Shown here: one piece after another, positions 1 to 6,204 of the stretch
How the letters are laid out: each line of letters opens with the position of its first letter
How positions within the stretch are numbered: position 1 is the first letter of the stretch
Origin: DATLGB01 sp038258425
GTDB lineage: Bacteria; Actinomycetota; Thermoleophilia; Solirubrobacterales; Solirubrobacteraceae
Assembly: GCA_038258425.1 (NCBI GenBank)
Contig: JBBSPV010000071.1
Location: 1-7,307 of the forward strand
Direction: 5' to 3'
DNA length: 7,307 nt
Notes under the pieces: model-generated
What the model was told of the DNA's origin: nothing
Seen by the model: the letters and a program-made list of their open reading frames with translations, nothing else
Databases searched by the model: none
Position numbers and translations under genes: made by a program

Positions 1-961
1 CGGGCGGCACCCGCGCCGCCCGTCCCGACGGCGCCCGACGCGAGGGCGCCGCCGCCGGCCGACGATCCGGGGCCGCCTGCTCGACCGCCACTCCACCGCC
101 CACCGCCGCCGCCGCGACGGCTGTCACCGCGGCAGCCGTCCGGCCGCCCGGCGGGACGGACGTCGTCAGCTCGCCGACGCGGTGCACCAGGCTCGACAGC
201 CGCGTCACGAGCCCGTCCCAGAGCCCCACGATCCCCGTCGTCGCCCCGCCGGCGGCGAGCAGCTCCATCGGCCCGCACACCGCGTGCGCCCCGCCACGGA
301 GGCCTCGCAGCGCCTCGCGGCAGCGCGGGCACTCGTCGACGTGCGAGGTCAGCAGCTCGAGCACGGCCGGCAGCTGCCGCTCGTCGTAGACGGAGCAGAG
401 GTCGAGCTCGCCGCCGACGATCCCCCAGACCTCCTCCCCGACCTTGGTGGCGATCCGCTTGCGGTCCTTCTTGACGCGCGGCAGCGACATCCCCAGCGCC
501 TCGGCGGTCGCGGTGGTCGTCTGCAGGTACAGGTAGCTGTGGACGAAGACCCGCAGCTCCCGGGCGCTGAGCTGCTCCCGGACGAGATCGAGGATGCGAT
601 GGACGATGAGCTGGTAGCGGGCGCCGGAGATCGTCGCGTCGGCGTCGCCGGCGACCTCGCCCTGGGCCTCGAGCTCGACGAGCTCGAGCCCCTGCTTCTC
701 CTCGCCGCGGGAGAGGCCGCGCGCCCGCGACCGGCTCTCGTCGATGAGGACGCGATGCACCGCCTCGGCGACGAAGGCCACCGGCGCCGCCGGCCGGGAG
801 GCCCGACCGGCCGCGTGGCGCTCGAGCTCGCGCGTCCACCACTCCGCGTAGGCCTCGTCGAAGCGATCGCGCGTATAGACCGGGTGGCGCCCGTGGAAGC
901 GGCGCCACACCGGTTCGCGCAGGCGGACGAAATCCGTTTCGGCCCGTAGCAACTCGCTCAT
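1..961 (-). CDS. Sigma-70-like factor with zinc-finger motif and membrane helix (3' end missing)
   Basis: Read on the minus strand from ATG at 961, it gives 320 residues and is still open at the window edge. Residues 11-82 are helical, charged and Trp-rich, in the place of sigma region 2. Residues 131-174 (starting LSARELRVF, with SLPRVKKDRKRI as recognition-helix region) match a region-4 helix-turn-helix. Next comes HVDECPRC (H207, C211, C214), the H-x3-C-x2-C pattern of zinc-binding anti-sigma domains. Residues 274-293 are an Ala/Val/Gly stretch able to span the membrane once, followed by an Arg/Pro/Ala-rich tail. Simple ECF sigma factors are about 160-200 residues, so this one is extended by at least 130. 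Inference: a sigma factor carrying its own anti-sigma-like, membrane-tethering module, perhaps controlling an envelope response. Its start overlaps the stop of the upstream small gene (ATGA), so translation is probably coupled. The sigma call rests mainly on the region-4 part; region 2 is weak. The target promoters are unknown. Confidence 0.75.
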   Translation of the reverse strand, partial: MSELLRAETDFVRLREPVWRRFHGRHPVYTRDRFDEAYAEWWTRELERHAAGRASRPAAPVAFVAEAVHRVLIDESRSRARGLSRGEEKQGLELVELEAQGEVAGDADATISGARYQLIVHRILDLVREQLSARELRVFVHSYLYLQTTTATAEALGMSLPRVKKDRKRIATKVGEEVWGIVGGELDLCSVYDERQLPAVLELLTSHVDECPRCREALRGLRGGAHAVCGPMELLAAGGATTGIVGLWDGLVTRLSSLVHRVGELTTSVPPGGRTAAAVTAVAAAAVGGGVAVEQAAPDRRPAAAPSRRAPSGRAARVPP

Positions 962-1194
962 GGCAGGTCGCGCATCATGTCGTGTAGGGCAAGCACCACG
1001 GCCGCCGGGAGTTCGTGGCCGGACTCGGCCCGGTCTGCGACGTGCTCGAGCAGGCGCAGTCGGGATGCGGGACTCCAGCACAGGGTCATGGCTTCCAGGT
1101 CCTCCAGGGCGTCGACGGCGTGCAGCGGCTGCGCAGCCAGGACGGCCGCGATGCGCGCCCAGGCGGGCACCGGCACCCAGTCCGGGCGATCCAT
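958..1194 (-). CDS. Small unknown protein coupled to the sigma-like gene
   Basis: This is a 78-residue protein that I do not recognise. The sequence starts MDRPDWVPVPAW and is predicted mostly helical (Ala/Leu-rich at 11-35 and 43-75), with a single Cys (C39), acidic patches and no signal peptide or clear membrane segment. Its TGA (960-958) overlaps the ATG of the sigma-like gene in an ATGA arrangement, the best evidence that it is really translated and works with that factor. It could be a regulator or partner of the sigma-like protein, but nothing in the sequence proves this. The frame stays open upstream to 1290, but that would enter the divergent epimerase gene. ATG at 1194 is the simplest start, with GTG at 1212 as an alternative. 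No Shine-Dalgarno sequence precedes either. Confidence 0.55.
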   Translation of the reverse strand: MDRPDWVPVPAWARIAAVLAAQPLHAVDALEDLEAMTLCWSPASRLRLLEHVADRAESGHELPAAVVLALHDMMRDLP

Positions 1195-1252
1195 CGCCCG
1201 CGCAGACGGCACGGGCCGCGTGCAGCGGACCCCCGCTAGCCTCGCGCCGGCG
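1195..1252. promoter_or_regulatory. 58-bp divergent intergenic region
   Basis: This is the only spacer between the minus-strand sigma-like unit and the plus-strand nucleotide-sugar genes, so promoters for both directions should lie in it or just inside the flanking genes. A GCTAGC palindrome sits at 1235-1240. On the plus strand it contributes to a -10-like TAGCCT. On the minus strand the corresponding hexamer is TAGCGG, a poor -10 match, so no convincing promoter is visible for the sigma-like unit. No recognisable -35 element was found in either direction. Confidence 0.45.
1237..1242 (+). promoter_or_regulatory. -10-like box TAGCCT for the first epimerase
   Basis: TAGCCT fits the TANNNT form of actinobacterial -10 elements and ends 10 bases before the ATG at 1253. 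Transcription starting 6-8 bases downstream would leave a leader of only a few bases. The same kind of box at nearly the same distance precedes the genes starting at 4196, 6232 and 6204, which makes chance less likely. There is no -35 match. Confidence 0.4.
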
Positions 1253-2218
1253 ATGAACCGCGTCCTCGTCACCGGCGGTGCCGGCACCATCGGCCAGGCC
1301 GTGGTGCGGCGATTGCTGCGCGACCCGGACTTCGAGGTTCGCGTCTCCGATCAGCGCGAGGCGCCGACCTGGATGCGCGAGGGCTGCGAGGTCCACACGG
1401 GCGACCTGCGCGTGCTCGCGGACGCCCGCGAGGCGATGCGCGGCTGCACCCACGTGATCCACCTCGCCGCGATCGTGGGCGGGATCGCGAACTTCCACAA
1501 GCTCCCCCACACCCTCACCGAGGTCAACAACGCGCTCTACAACGCCGTCGTGCGGGCGGCGCTGGACCAGGAGGTGGCGCGCTTCACCTACGTGAGCTCG
1601 AGCATGGTCTTCGAGCAGGCCGAGGAGTACCCGACCACGGAGGCCTACCTCCCCCGCTGTCCGACCCCGGTGTCGGCCTACGGCTTCTCCAAGCTCACGG
1701 GCGAGGTCTACTGCCGCGCGGCCCACGCCGAGCACGGGCTGCCGTTCACGATCTGCCGGCCCTTCAACGCCTACGGGCCGGGTGAGGTCCCCGAGGACGA
1801 GCCGGGCATCGCCCACGCGGTCCCGGACCTGTTGCGCAAGTCGCTGCGCCGGCTGCGGCCGCTGCCGATCTTCGGCTCGGGCGAGCAGACGCGAACGCTC
1901 ACCCACGTCGACGACATCGCGGACGGCATCGTCGTCGCCACGGCCCATCCGGCCGGCCTCAACGAGGACTTCAACGTGTCCGCCGCCGAGGAACTGACCG
2001 TCGCCGAGATCGCCCGCATCTGCTGGACGGCGGTCGGCAACGATCCCGACGAGCTCGAGTTCGAGCACCTGCCGACCTTCGAGGTCGACGTCGTGCGGCG
2101 CTGGCCGAGCGTCGCGAAGGCGCGCGAGCGGCTCGGCTGGGAGGCGCGCATCGGCGTGGAGGACGGGATCGCCGGGACCGGGGAATGGCTACGACGACTC
2201 GAAGGGGCGCCGGCCTGA
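1253..2218 (+). CDS. NAD-dependent nucleotide-sugar epimerase, GDP-mannose-epimerase/fucose-synthase-like
   Basis: A 321-residue extended short-chain dehydrogenase/reductase. The Rossmann motif GGAGTIG is at residues 8-14, the active-site serines SSS at 115-117, and the catalytic pair YGFSK at Y143/K147. The substrate-side PFNAYGPGE is at 170-178, GSGEQTRTLTHVDD at 208-221, and the family's closing RERLGW at 291-296. HLAAIVGGI (70-78) resembles the HLAA.VGG / NLAA.MGG segment of GDP-fucose synthases and GDP-mannose 3,5-epimerases rather than the HLAAQ of GalE-type enzymes. With gmd immediately downstream, a GDP-sugar substrate, perhaps the GDP-4-keto-6-deoxymannose made by Gmd, is a reasonable inference but not proven. 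ATG 1253 is chosen because the Rossmann strand begins directly after it; the frame is open further upstream but only across the divergent gene. It is the first gene of a four-gene run and overlaps gmd by 34 bases. Confidence 0.85.
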   Translation: MNRVLVTGGAGTIGQAVVRRLLRDPDFEVRVSDQREAPTWMREGCEVHTGDLRVLADAREAMRGCTHVIHLAAIVGGIANFHKLPHTLTEVNNALYNAVVRAALDQEVARFTYVSSSMVFEQAEEYPTTEAYLPRCPTPVSAYGFSKLTGEVYCRAAHAEHGLPFTICRPFNAYGPGEVPEDEPGIAHAVPDLLRKSLRRLRPLPIFGSGEQTRTLTHVDDIADGIVVATAHPAGLNEDFNVSAAEELTVAEIARICWTAVGNDPDELEFEHLPTFEVDVVRRWPSVAKARERLGWEARIGVEDGIAGTGEWLRRLEGAPA

Positions 2219-3174
2219 AACGCGCACTGGTCACGGGGATCACGGGCCAGGACGGCTCCTACCTCGCGGAGCTGCTCCTGGAGAAGGGCTACGAGGTCCA
2301 CGGGATGGTGCGCCGCTCCTCGACGGAGAAGTTCGACCGCATCGAGCACCTGCGCGACAAGCTCACGCTGCACCAGGCCGACCTGCTCGACCAGCGCTCG
2401 CTGACCGACGCGCTGCGCGCCGCTCGGCCCGACGAGGTCTACAACCTCGCGGCCATGAGCTACGTGGCCGTCTCCTGGATCCAGCCGACCCTCACGGCGG
2501 AGTTCACCGGCGTCGGCGTCACGCGCCTGCTCGAGGCGGTCCGGGAGGTCTGCCCGGAGACCCGCTTCTACCAGGCGTCCTCCTCGGAGATGTTCGGGAA
2601 GGCGCTCGAGACGCCGCAGACCGAGACGACGGCGTTCTACCCGCGCTCCCCGTACGGGGTGGCCAAGGTCTACGGGCACTTCATCACGGTCAACTACCGC
2701 GAGTCCTACGACCTGTTCGGATGCTCCGGAATTCTGTTTAACCACGAGAGCCCCCGCCGCGGGCTCGAGTTCGTCACCCGCAAGATCACCTGGCACGCGG
2801 CGGCGATCAAGCTCGGGCTCGCGCAGGAGCTCGCGCTGGGCAACTTCGACGCGCGGCGCGACTGGGGCTTCGCGCGCGACTACGTCCAGGCCATGTGGCT
2901 CATGCTCCAGCAGGACACGCCGCAGGACTACGTGATCGCGACGGGCGAGACGAACACCGTGCGCCACTGCGTCGAGATCGCCTTCGACCAGGCGGGCGTG
3001 GACTGGGAACGGTACGTGCGCTTCGACGAGCGCTTCCTGCGCCCGGCCGAGGTCGACCTGCTGGTCGGCGACGCGTCCAAGGCTGAGCGAGAGCTGGGCT
3101 GGCGGCCGGAGACGGGCTTCGAGCGGCTCATCCGCCTGATGGTCGACGCCGACCTCGAGCTGCTGTCGGCCTGA
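2185..3174 (+). CDS. gmd: GDP-mannose 4,6-dehydratase
   Basis: A 329-residue protein that converts GDP-D-mannose to GDP-4-keto-6-deoxy-D-mannose, the branch point to GDP-fucose, GDP-rhamnose, GDP-perosamine and related sugars; cytoplasmic. Diagnostic Gmd motifs appear in order: GITGQDGSYLAE at 18-29, the NADP-binding RRSS at 43-46, NLAAMSYV at 87-94, SSSEMFG at 132-138, YPRSPYGVAK at 152-161, LFNHESPRRG at 184-193, and GNFDARRDWGFARDYV at 219-234. The active-site positions are S133, E135, Y157 and K161; many homologues have Thr at the S133 position and NLAAQSHV instead of NLAAMSYV. The length is slightly short of the usual 340-370. ATG 2185 lies inside the upstream epimerase gene (34-base overlap), with a weak GGGA seven bases before it. 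The only nearby alternative is a CTG at 2215 that overlaps the upstream stop, so ATG is preferred. One base separates its stop from the next start, indicating tight co-translation. Confidence 0.95.
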   Translation: MATTTRRGAGLKRALVTGITGQDGSYLAELLLEKGYEVHGMVRRSSTEKFDRIEHLRDKLTLHQADLLDQRSLTDALRAARPDEVYNLAAMSYVAVSWIQPTLTAEFTGVGVTRLLEAVREVCPETRFYQASSSEMFGKALETPQTETTAFYPRSPYGVAKVYGHFITVNYRESYDLFGCSGILFNHESPRRGLEFVTRKITWHAAAIKLGLAQELALGNFDARRDWGFARDYVQAMWLMLQQDTPQDYVIATGETNTVRHCVEIAFDQAGVDWERYVRFDERFLRPAEVDLLVGDASKAERELGWRPETGFERLIRLMVDADLELLSA

Positions 3175-3175
3175 C

Positions 3176-4183
3176 GTGCCACCGCGGCCCGACGCGAACA
3201 GCTGGCGCGGCCGGCGCGTCCTGGTCACCGGCCACACCGGGTTCAAGGGCCGCTGGCTGACGCGCTGGCTCGCCGAGCTCGGCGCCGAGGTCCACGGACT
3301 CGCCGACGCGCCGGCCGGCGGAACCACCGACCACCTCCGCGGCACGCACGAGATCGACGTCCGGGCGGGCGAGGCGGTCGCCGGCGCGCTCGCCGCCTCG
3401 TCCCCGGAGGTCGTGTTCCACCTCGCCGCGCAGGCCATCGTCCGCCGGTCGCTCGTCGACCCCGTGGGGACCTGGGCCACGAACGTCGTCGGCACGGCCA
3501 ACGTCCTGCACGCCCTCCCCGACGCGACGCGCGCGGTCGTCGTGGTCACGAGCGACAAGTGCTACCGCGACGTCGACTCGGGCCGCCCGATGCGCGAGGA
3601 CGACGCGCTCGGCGGCCGGGACCCGTACTCGGCCTCCAAGGCGGGACAGGAGCTCGTCGCCCACGCCGCGCGCGAGACGAGGCTGCGCGCCCGCGGCGTG
3701 CAGGTCGCCACGGCCCGGGCCGGCAACGTCATCGGGGGCGGCGACGAGGCCGCCGATCGGCTCGTGCCCGACCTCGTGCGCGCGGCGCGGGCCGGGCGCC
3801 CGCTCGTCCTGCGCAACCCGGACGCCGTCCGGCCCTGGCAGCACGTGGTCAACCCGCTGAGTGGCTACCTCGTGCTCGCCGAGCGGCTGCTGGCGAGGGA
3901 CGGCTTCGACGAGGCCTGGAACTTCGGCCCCGCGCCCGAGGACGAGCGGCCGGTGCGCTGGGTCGCCGAGCGGCTCGCGGCCGCGTGGCCGGACGCCACG
4001 CCCGAGGTCAGGGCGGAGCCGGACCCGGACGCCGGCCAGGAGACCGCCGTGCTGCGGCTGGACTCGGCCAAGGCGGCCGCGCGGCTCGGCTGGACGCCGC
4101 CGCTGGACCTCGAGGGCGGTCTGGCCGCCACGGTGCGCGGCTACGCCGGTGAGGACCCGCGGACCGTCATCGCCGCGCTGTAG
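3176..4183 (+). CDS. rfbG: CDP-glucose 4,6-dehydratase
   Basis: A 335-residue enzyme that makes CDP-4-keto-6-deoxy-D-glucose from CDP-D-glucose, the common precursor of CDP-linked 6-deoxy and 3,6-dideoxy sugars. The family signature is clear: VLVTGHTGFKGRWL at 15-28, HLAAQAIVRRS at 82-92, VTSDKCY at 124-130, DPYSASKAGQEL at 149-160 (catalytic Y151/K155), ARAGNVIGGGD at 180-190, RPWQHVVNPLSGYL at 219-232, FGP at 250-252 and the terminal KAAARLGWTP. It is a little shorter than typical RfbG (about 355-360). The start is GTG at 3176, one base after the gmd stop; no Shine-Dalgarno site is visible, so translation probably depends on coupling. The partner genes expected for this pathway (glucose-1-phosphate cytidylyltransferase rfbF, and rfbH-type dehydratase or a 4-ketoreductase) are not in the window. 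The final sugar therefore cannot be named. Confidence 0.93.
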   Translation: MPPRPDANSWRGRRVLVTGHTGFKGRWLTRWLAELGAEVHGLADAPAGGTTDHLRGTHEIDVRAGEAVAGALAASSPEVVFHLAAQAIVRRSLVDPVGTWATNVVGTANVLHALPDATRAVVVVTSDKCYRDVDSGRPMREDDALGGRDPYSASKAGQELVAHAARETRLRARGVQVATARAGNVIGGGDEAADRLVPDLVRAARAGRPLVLRNPDAVRPWQHVVNPLSGYLVLAERLLARDGFDEAWNFGPAPEDERPVRWVAERLAAAWPDATPEVRAEPDPDAGQETAVLRLDSAKAAARLGWTPPLDLEGGLAATVRGYAGEDPRTVIAAL

Positions 4184-4186
4184 GTT
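4181..4186 (+). promoter_or_regulatory. -10-like box TAGGTT overlapping the rfbG stop codon
   Basis: TAGGTT fits TANNNT and ends 9 bases before ATG 4196. Its first three bases are the TAG stop codon of rfbG. It could give the fourth SDR gene its own very-short-leader transcript in addition to read-through from upstream. No -35 element is apparent, and the overlap with a stop codon means TAG is partly constrained for another reason. Confidence 0.33.
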
Positions 4187-4195
4187 GCCTCGGCC

Positions 4196-5119
4196 ATGCG
4201 CGCGCTCGTCACCGGCGGTGCCGGCTTCATCGGCTCCAACCTCGTCGACGCGCTGCTCGAGCGCGGCGACGAGGTCCACGTCGTCGACGACCTGAGCACG
4301 GGCGCCCGCGCCAACGTCCCCGCCGCGGCGACCCTGCACGAGGTCTCGATCACCGACCTCGCCGCCCTCGGGCGGGCGTGCACGGCCGCCGAGCCGGAGG
4401 TCGTCTTCCACCTCGCCGCCCAGGTCGACGTGCGCCGCTCCGTCGCCGACCCCGCCTTCGACGTGGCGGTCAACGTCGTCGGGACGCTCCAGGTCGCCGC
4501 GGCCGCGCAGGCGGCCGGCGCCCGCCACCTCGTCTTCGCCTCCACGGGCGGCGCCATCTACGGCGACGCCGACGTCGTCCCGTCCCCGGAGGACACGCCG
4601 GAGCGGCCCCTGGCCCCGTACGGGCAGAGCAAGCTCGCCGCCGAGGGCTACCTGCGCCTGCACGCCGAGCTGCACGGGCTGCGCTCCACCGCCCTGCGCT
4701 TCGCCAACGTCTACGGCCCCCGCCAGGACCCGCTCGGCGAGGGGGGCGTCGTCGCGATCTACTGCGGGCTCGCGCGGGACAACGGCGGCGGGCAGGAGGC
4801 CACGGTGTTCGGGGACGGCGAGCAGACGCGCGACTTCGTCTACGTGGGCGACGTCGTCGAGGCCCTGCTGCGGGCCGGCGACCACGGGGCCGGCTTCGGC
4901 CCCTTCAACGTCGGCACGGGACTCGAGACGACGGTCAACGCGCTGGCCGCGAGCCTCGGGCTGGCGACCCGACGCGCCCCGGCGCGCCCGGGCGAAGTCC
5001 AGCGCTCGTGCCTGGACCCCTCGCGCGCCGCCCGCGAGCTCGGCTGGACCACCGCCACGGAGCTCGACGCCGGCCTGGCCCGGACGCTGGACTGGGCCCG
5101 GGCTCAGCGCGGGCCGTAG
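4196..5119 (+). CDS. UDP-glucose 4-epimerase-like NAD-dependent epimerase
   Basis: A 307-residue extended SDR of the GalE type. GGAGFIG is at 7-13, the NAD-adenosine-binding VDDLSTG at 30-36, FHLAAQVDVRRSV at 71-83, the active-site FASTGGAIYG at 114-123 (S116/T117), and PYGQSKLAAE at 141-150 (catalytic Y142/K146). RFANVYGPRQ is at 168-177, GDGEQTRDFVYVGDV at 206-220, FNVGTG at 237-242 and RELGW at 280-284. By family, the likely reaction is C4 epimerisation of a UDP-hexose (UDP-glucose/galactose or an N-acetyl form). The neighbouring CDP-glucose dehydratase leaves open a CDP-sugar substrate. ATG 4196 immediately precedes the Rossmann fold, 12 bases after rfbG, with a -10-like TAGGTT rather than a Shine-Dalgarno sequence before it. 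Its last 16 bases overlap the 3' end of the convergent glycosyltransferase gene. Confidence 0.87.
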   Translation: MRALVTGGAGFIGSNLVDALLERGDEVHVVDDLSTGARANVPAAATLHEVSITDLAALGRACTAAEPEVVFHLAAQVDVRRSVADPAFDVAVNVVGTLQVAAAAQAAGARHLVFASTGGAIYGDADVVPSPEDTPERPLAPYGQSKLAAEGYLRLHAELHGLRSTALRFANVYGPRQDPLGEGGVVAIYCGLARDNGGGQEATVFGDGEQTRDFVYVGDVVEALLRAGDHGAGFGPFNVGTGLETTVNALAASLGLATRRAPARPGEVQRSCLDPSRAARELGWTTATELDAGLARTLDWARAQRGP

Positions 5120-6204
5120 ATCTCGCGCAGGCCTGCCGCGACGGTGGCCGGCGCACAGCGGGTGCGGACCGCCGCCAGCGCCCGCTCGCCCGCCGCCGTG
5201 TCACCCCACAGCGCCTCGAGCCGGTCGGCCAGGGTCTGGCGATCGCGCGGCGCCACGAGCCCCTCCTCCGGGACGACCTCGGCCAGGCCGCCGGTGCGCG
5301 TCGCGACCACGGGAACCCCGGCCGCCATCGCCTCCAGCGCGGCGAGCGGGAGGATCTCCGCGTAGCGCGACGGGACGACGGCCACCGCCGCGCGCCGGCG
5401 CAGCTCGGCCAGCGCCTCCGGCGTCAGCTGCCCGCGCACGTCCGCGCCGGATGCCGCCGCCGCGCCCATCGCCGGCCCGTCGCCGGCCACCACGAGCGGC
5501 AGCCCGGCGGCCCGGCAGGCGCCGACGGCGTCGAGCAGGCCCTTCTCCTCGGCCACCCGGCCCGCGTAGAGGACGAACTCGCCCCGGTCGGCGACGGAGG
5601 CGTCGGCGAACGTCCGCTGCACGGACGGCAGCACGGTCACGCGCTCGCCGATCGGCGCGCGCAGCTCGCGCAGGCGCCCGAGCGCGAAGGCGCTCGGGAC
5701 GACGAAGTGGTCCACGCACGCGGCGAGGCGCCGCTGCCACCGGGCGAGCGCAGCCGCGTAGACGACGGCCTCGGCGCGCGAGCCGCCGCGGCAGTTCAGG
5801 CGCAGCCCCGGCAGCGTGTTGCGGCCCTGGCAGCGGGTGCAGTCGGCCTCGCGCGTGAAACAGATGCCGTTGGCGCACACGAGCCGGTAGTTGTGCAGGT
5901 GCAACACCACGCGCGCGCCGGCCTCGCGCGCCGCCGCCAGCGCGCGCCAGCCGAAGGCCGGGTTGACGTTGTGCGCGTGCACGACCCGTGCCCCCGTGCG
6001 CCGGACGGTGTCCGCGACGGCGTCAGGATCGACGCCGCCGCGCAGCAGGGCGCGCGCGGCGTCGCCCGACGACAGCCGCGCCGAGTCGCGCTCGAGGATC
6101 GTCACCTGCTCCTGCAGCTCCTCCTCGATGAGCCACTCGAGGTCGGCGACGGCCCGCTCCTCACCGCCGAGCACGCGGTAGCGATTGTGCAGCAGGCAGA
6201 TCAC
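5104..6204 (-). CDS. Glycosyltransferase family 4 (GT-B fold) with cysteine cluster
   Basis: A 366-residue retaining glycosyltransferase, probably cytoplasmic or peripheral at the membrane, adding a sugar from a nucleotide donor to a growing glycan. The N-terminal acceptor domain has VLGGEERAV at 11-19, VVHAHN at 74-79 and HNYRLVCANGICF at 104-116. Cysteines C110, C115, C122, C125 and C138 form the cluster common in a subset of polysaccharide GT4 enzymes (HNYRL.C ... C..C ... RGGSR). The donor-binding half has FVLYAGRVAEEKG at 210-222, VVAGDGP at 238-244, and the E-x7-E motif E283-E291 inside EILPLAALEAMAAGVPVVAT. There is no membrane helix. The start is GTG at 6204, because residues from VICLLHNRY onward fit the family and everything upstream is antisense to the GT2 gene. 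It is transcribed divergently from the GT2 gene across 27 bp and convergently with the epimerase. Donor and acceptor cannot be told from the sequence. Confidence 0.9.
   Translation of the reverse strand: MICLLHNRYRVLGGEERAVADLEWLIEEELQEQVTILERDSARLSSGDAARALLRGGVDPDAVADTVRRTGARVVHAHNVNPAFGWRALAAAREAGARVVLHLHNYRLVCANGICFTREADCTRCQGRNTLPGLRLNCRGGSRAEAVVYAAALARWQRRLAACVDHFVVPSAFALGRLRELRAPIGERVTVLPSVQRTFADASVADRGEFVLYAGRVAEEKGLLDAVGACRAAGLPLVVAGDGPAMGAAAASGADVRGQLTPEALAELRRRAAVAVVPSRYAEILPLAALEAMAAGVPVVATRTGGLAEVVPEEGLVAPRDRQTLADRLEALWGDTAAGERALAAVRTRCAPATVAAGLREIYGPR

Noticed and set aside
182..949. Plus-strand open frame of 255 codons over the sigma-like gene
   Set aside because: The minus strand carries a coherent HTH, zinc motif and membrane helix with a coupled start; the plus-strand translation is Pro/Arg/Leu-rich without motifs.
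1235..1240. GCTAGC palindrome as a bidirectional promoter like the one at 6218
   Set aside because: Only the plus-strand reading gives a TANNNT hexamer; the minus-strand hexamer is TAGCGG, is not followed by a start at a comparable distance, and the symmetry does not extend further.
977..1252. Upstream extension of the first epimerase frame by 92 codons
   Set aside because: It overlaps the divergent small gene, has no similarity to SDR proteins, and the Rossmann motif begins directly after ATG 1253.
1771..3558. Long minus-strand open frame (595 codons) across the epimerase, gmd and rfbG genes
   Set aside because: It is antisense to three strongly recognised genes, its translation is low-complexity Arg/Val/Glu-rich with no domain motif, and such antisense frames are expected in DNA this GC-rich.
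3128..4885. Long minus-strand open frame (585 codons) across rfbG and the GalE-like gene
   Set aside because: Antisense shadow of two well-supported SDR genes; no recognisable motif in the translation.
5095..5115. Inverted repeat GGCCCG / CGGGCC with a 9-base loop at the convergent gene ends, as a terminator
   Set aside because: The stem is only 6 bp and there is no T-rich tract on either side; such short GC stems arise easily by chance here.
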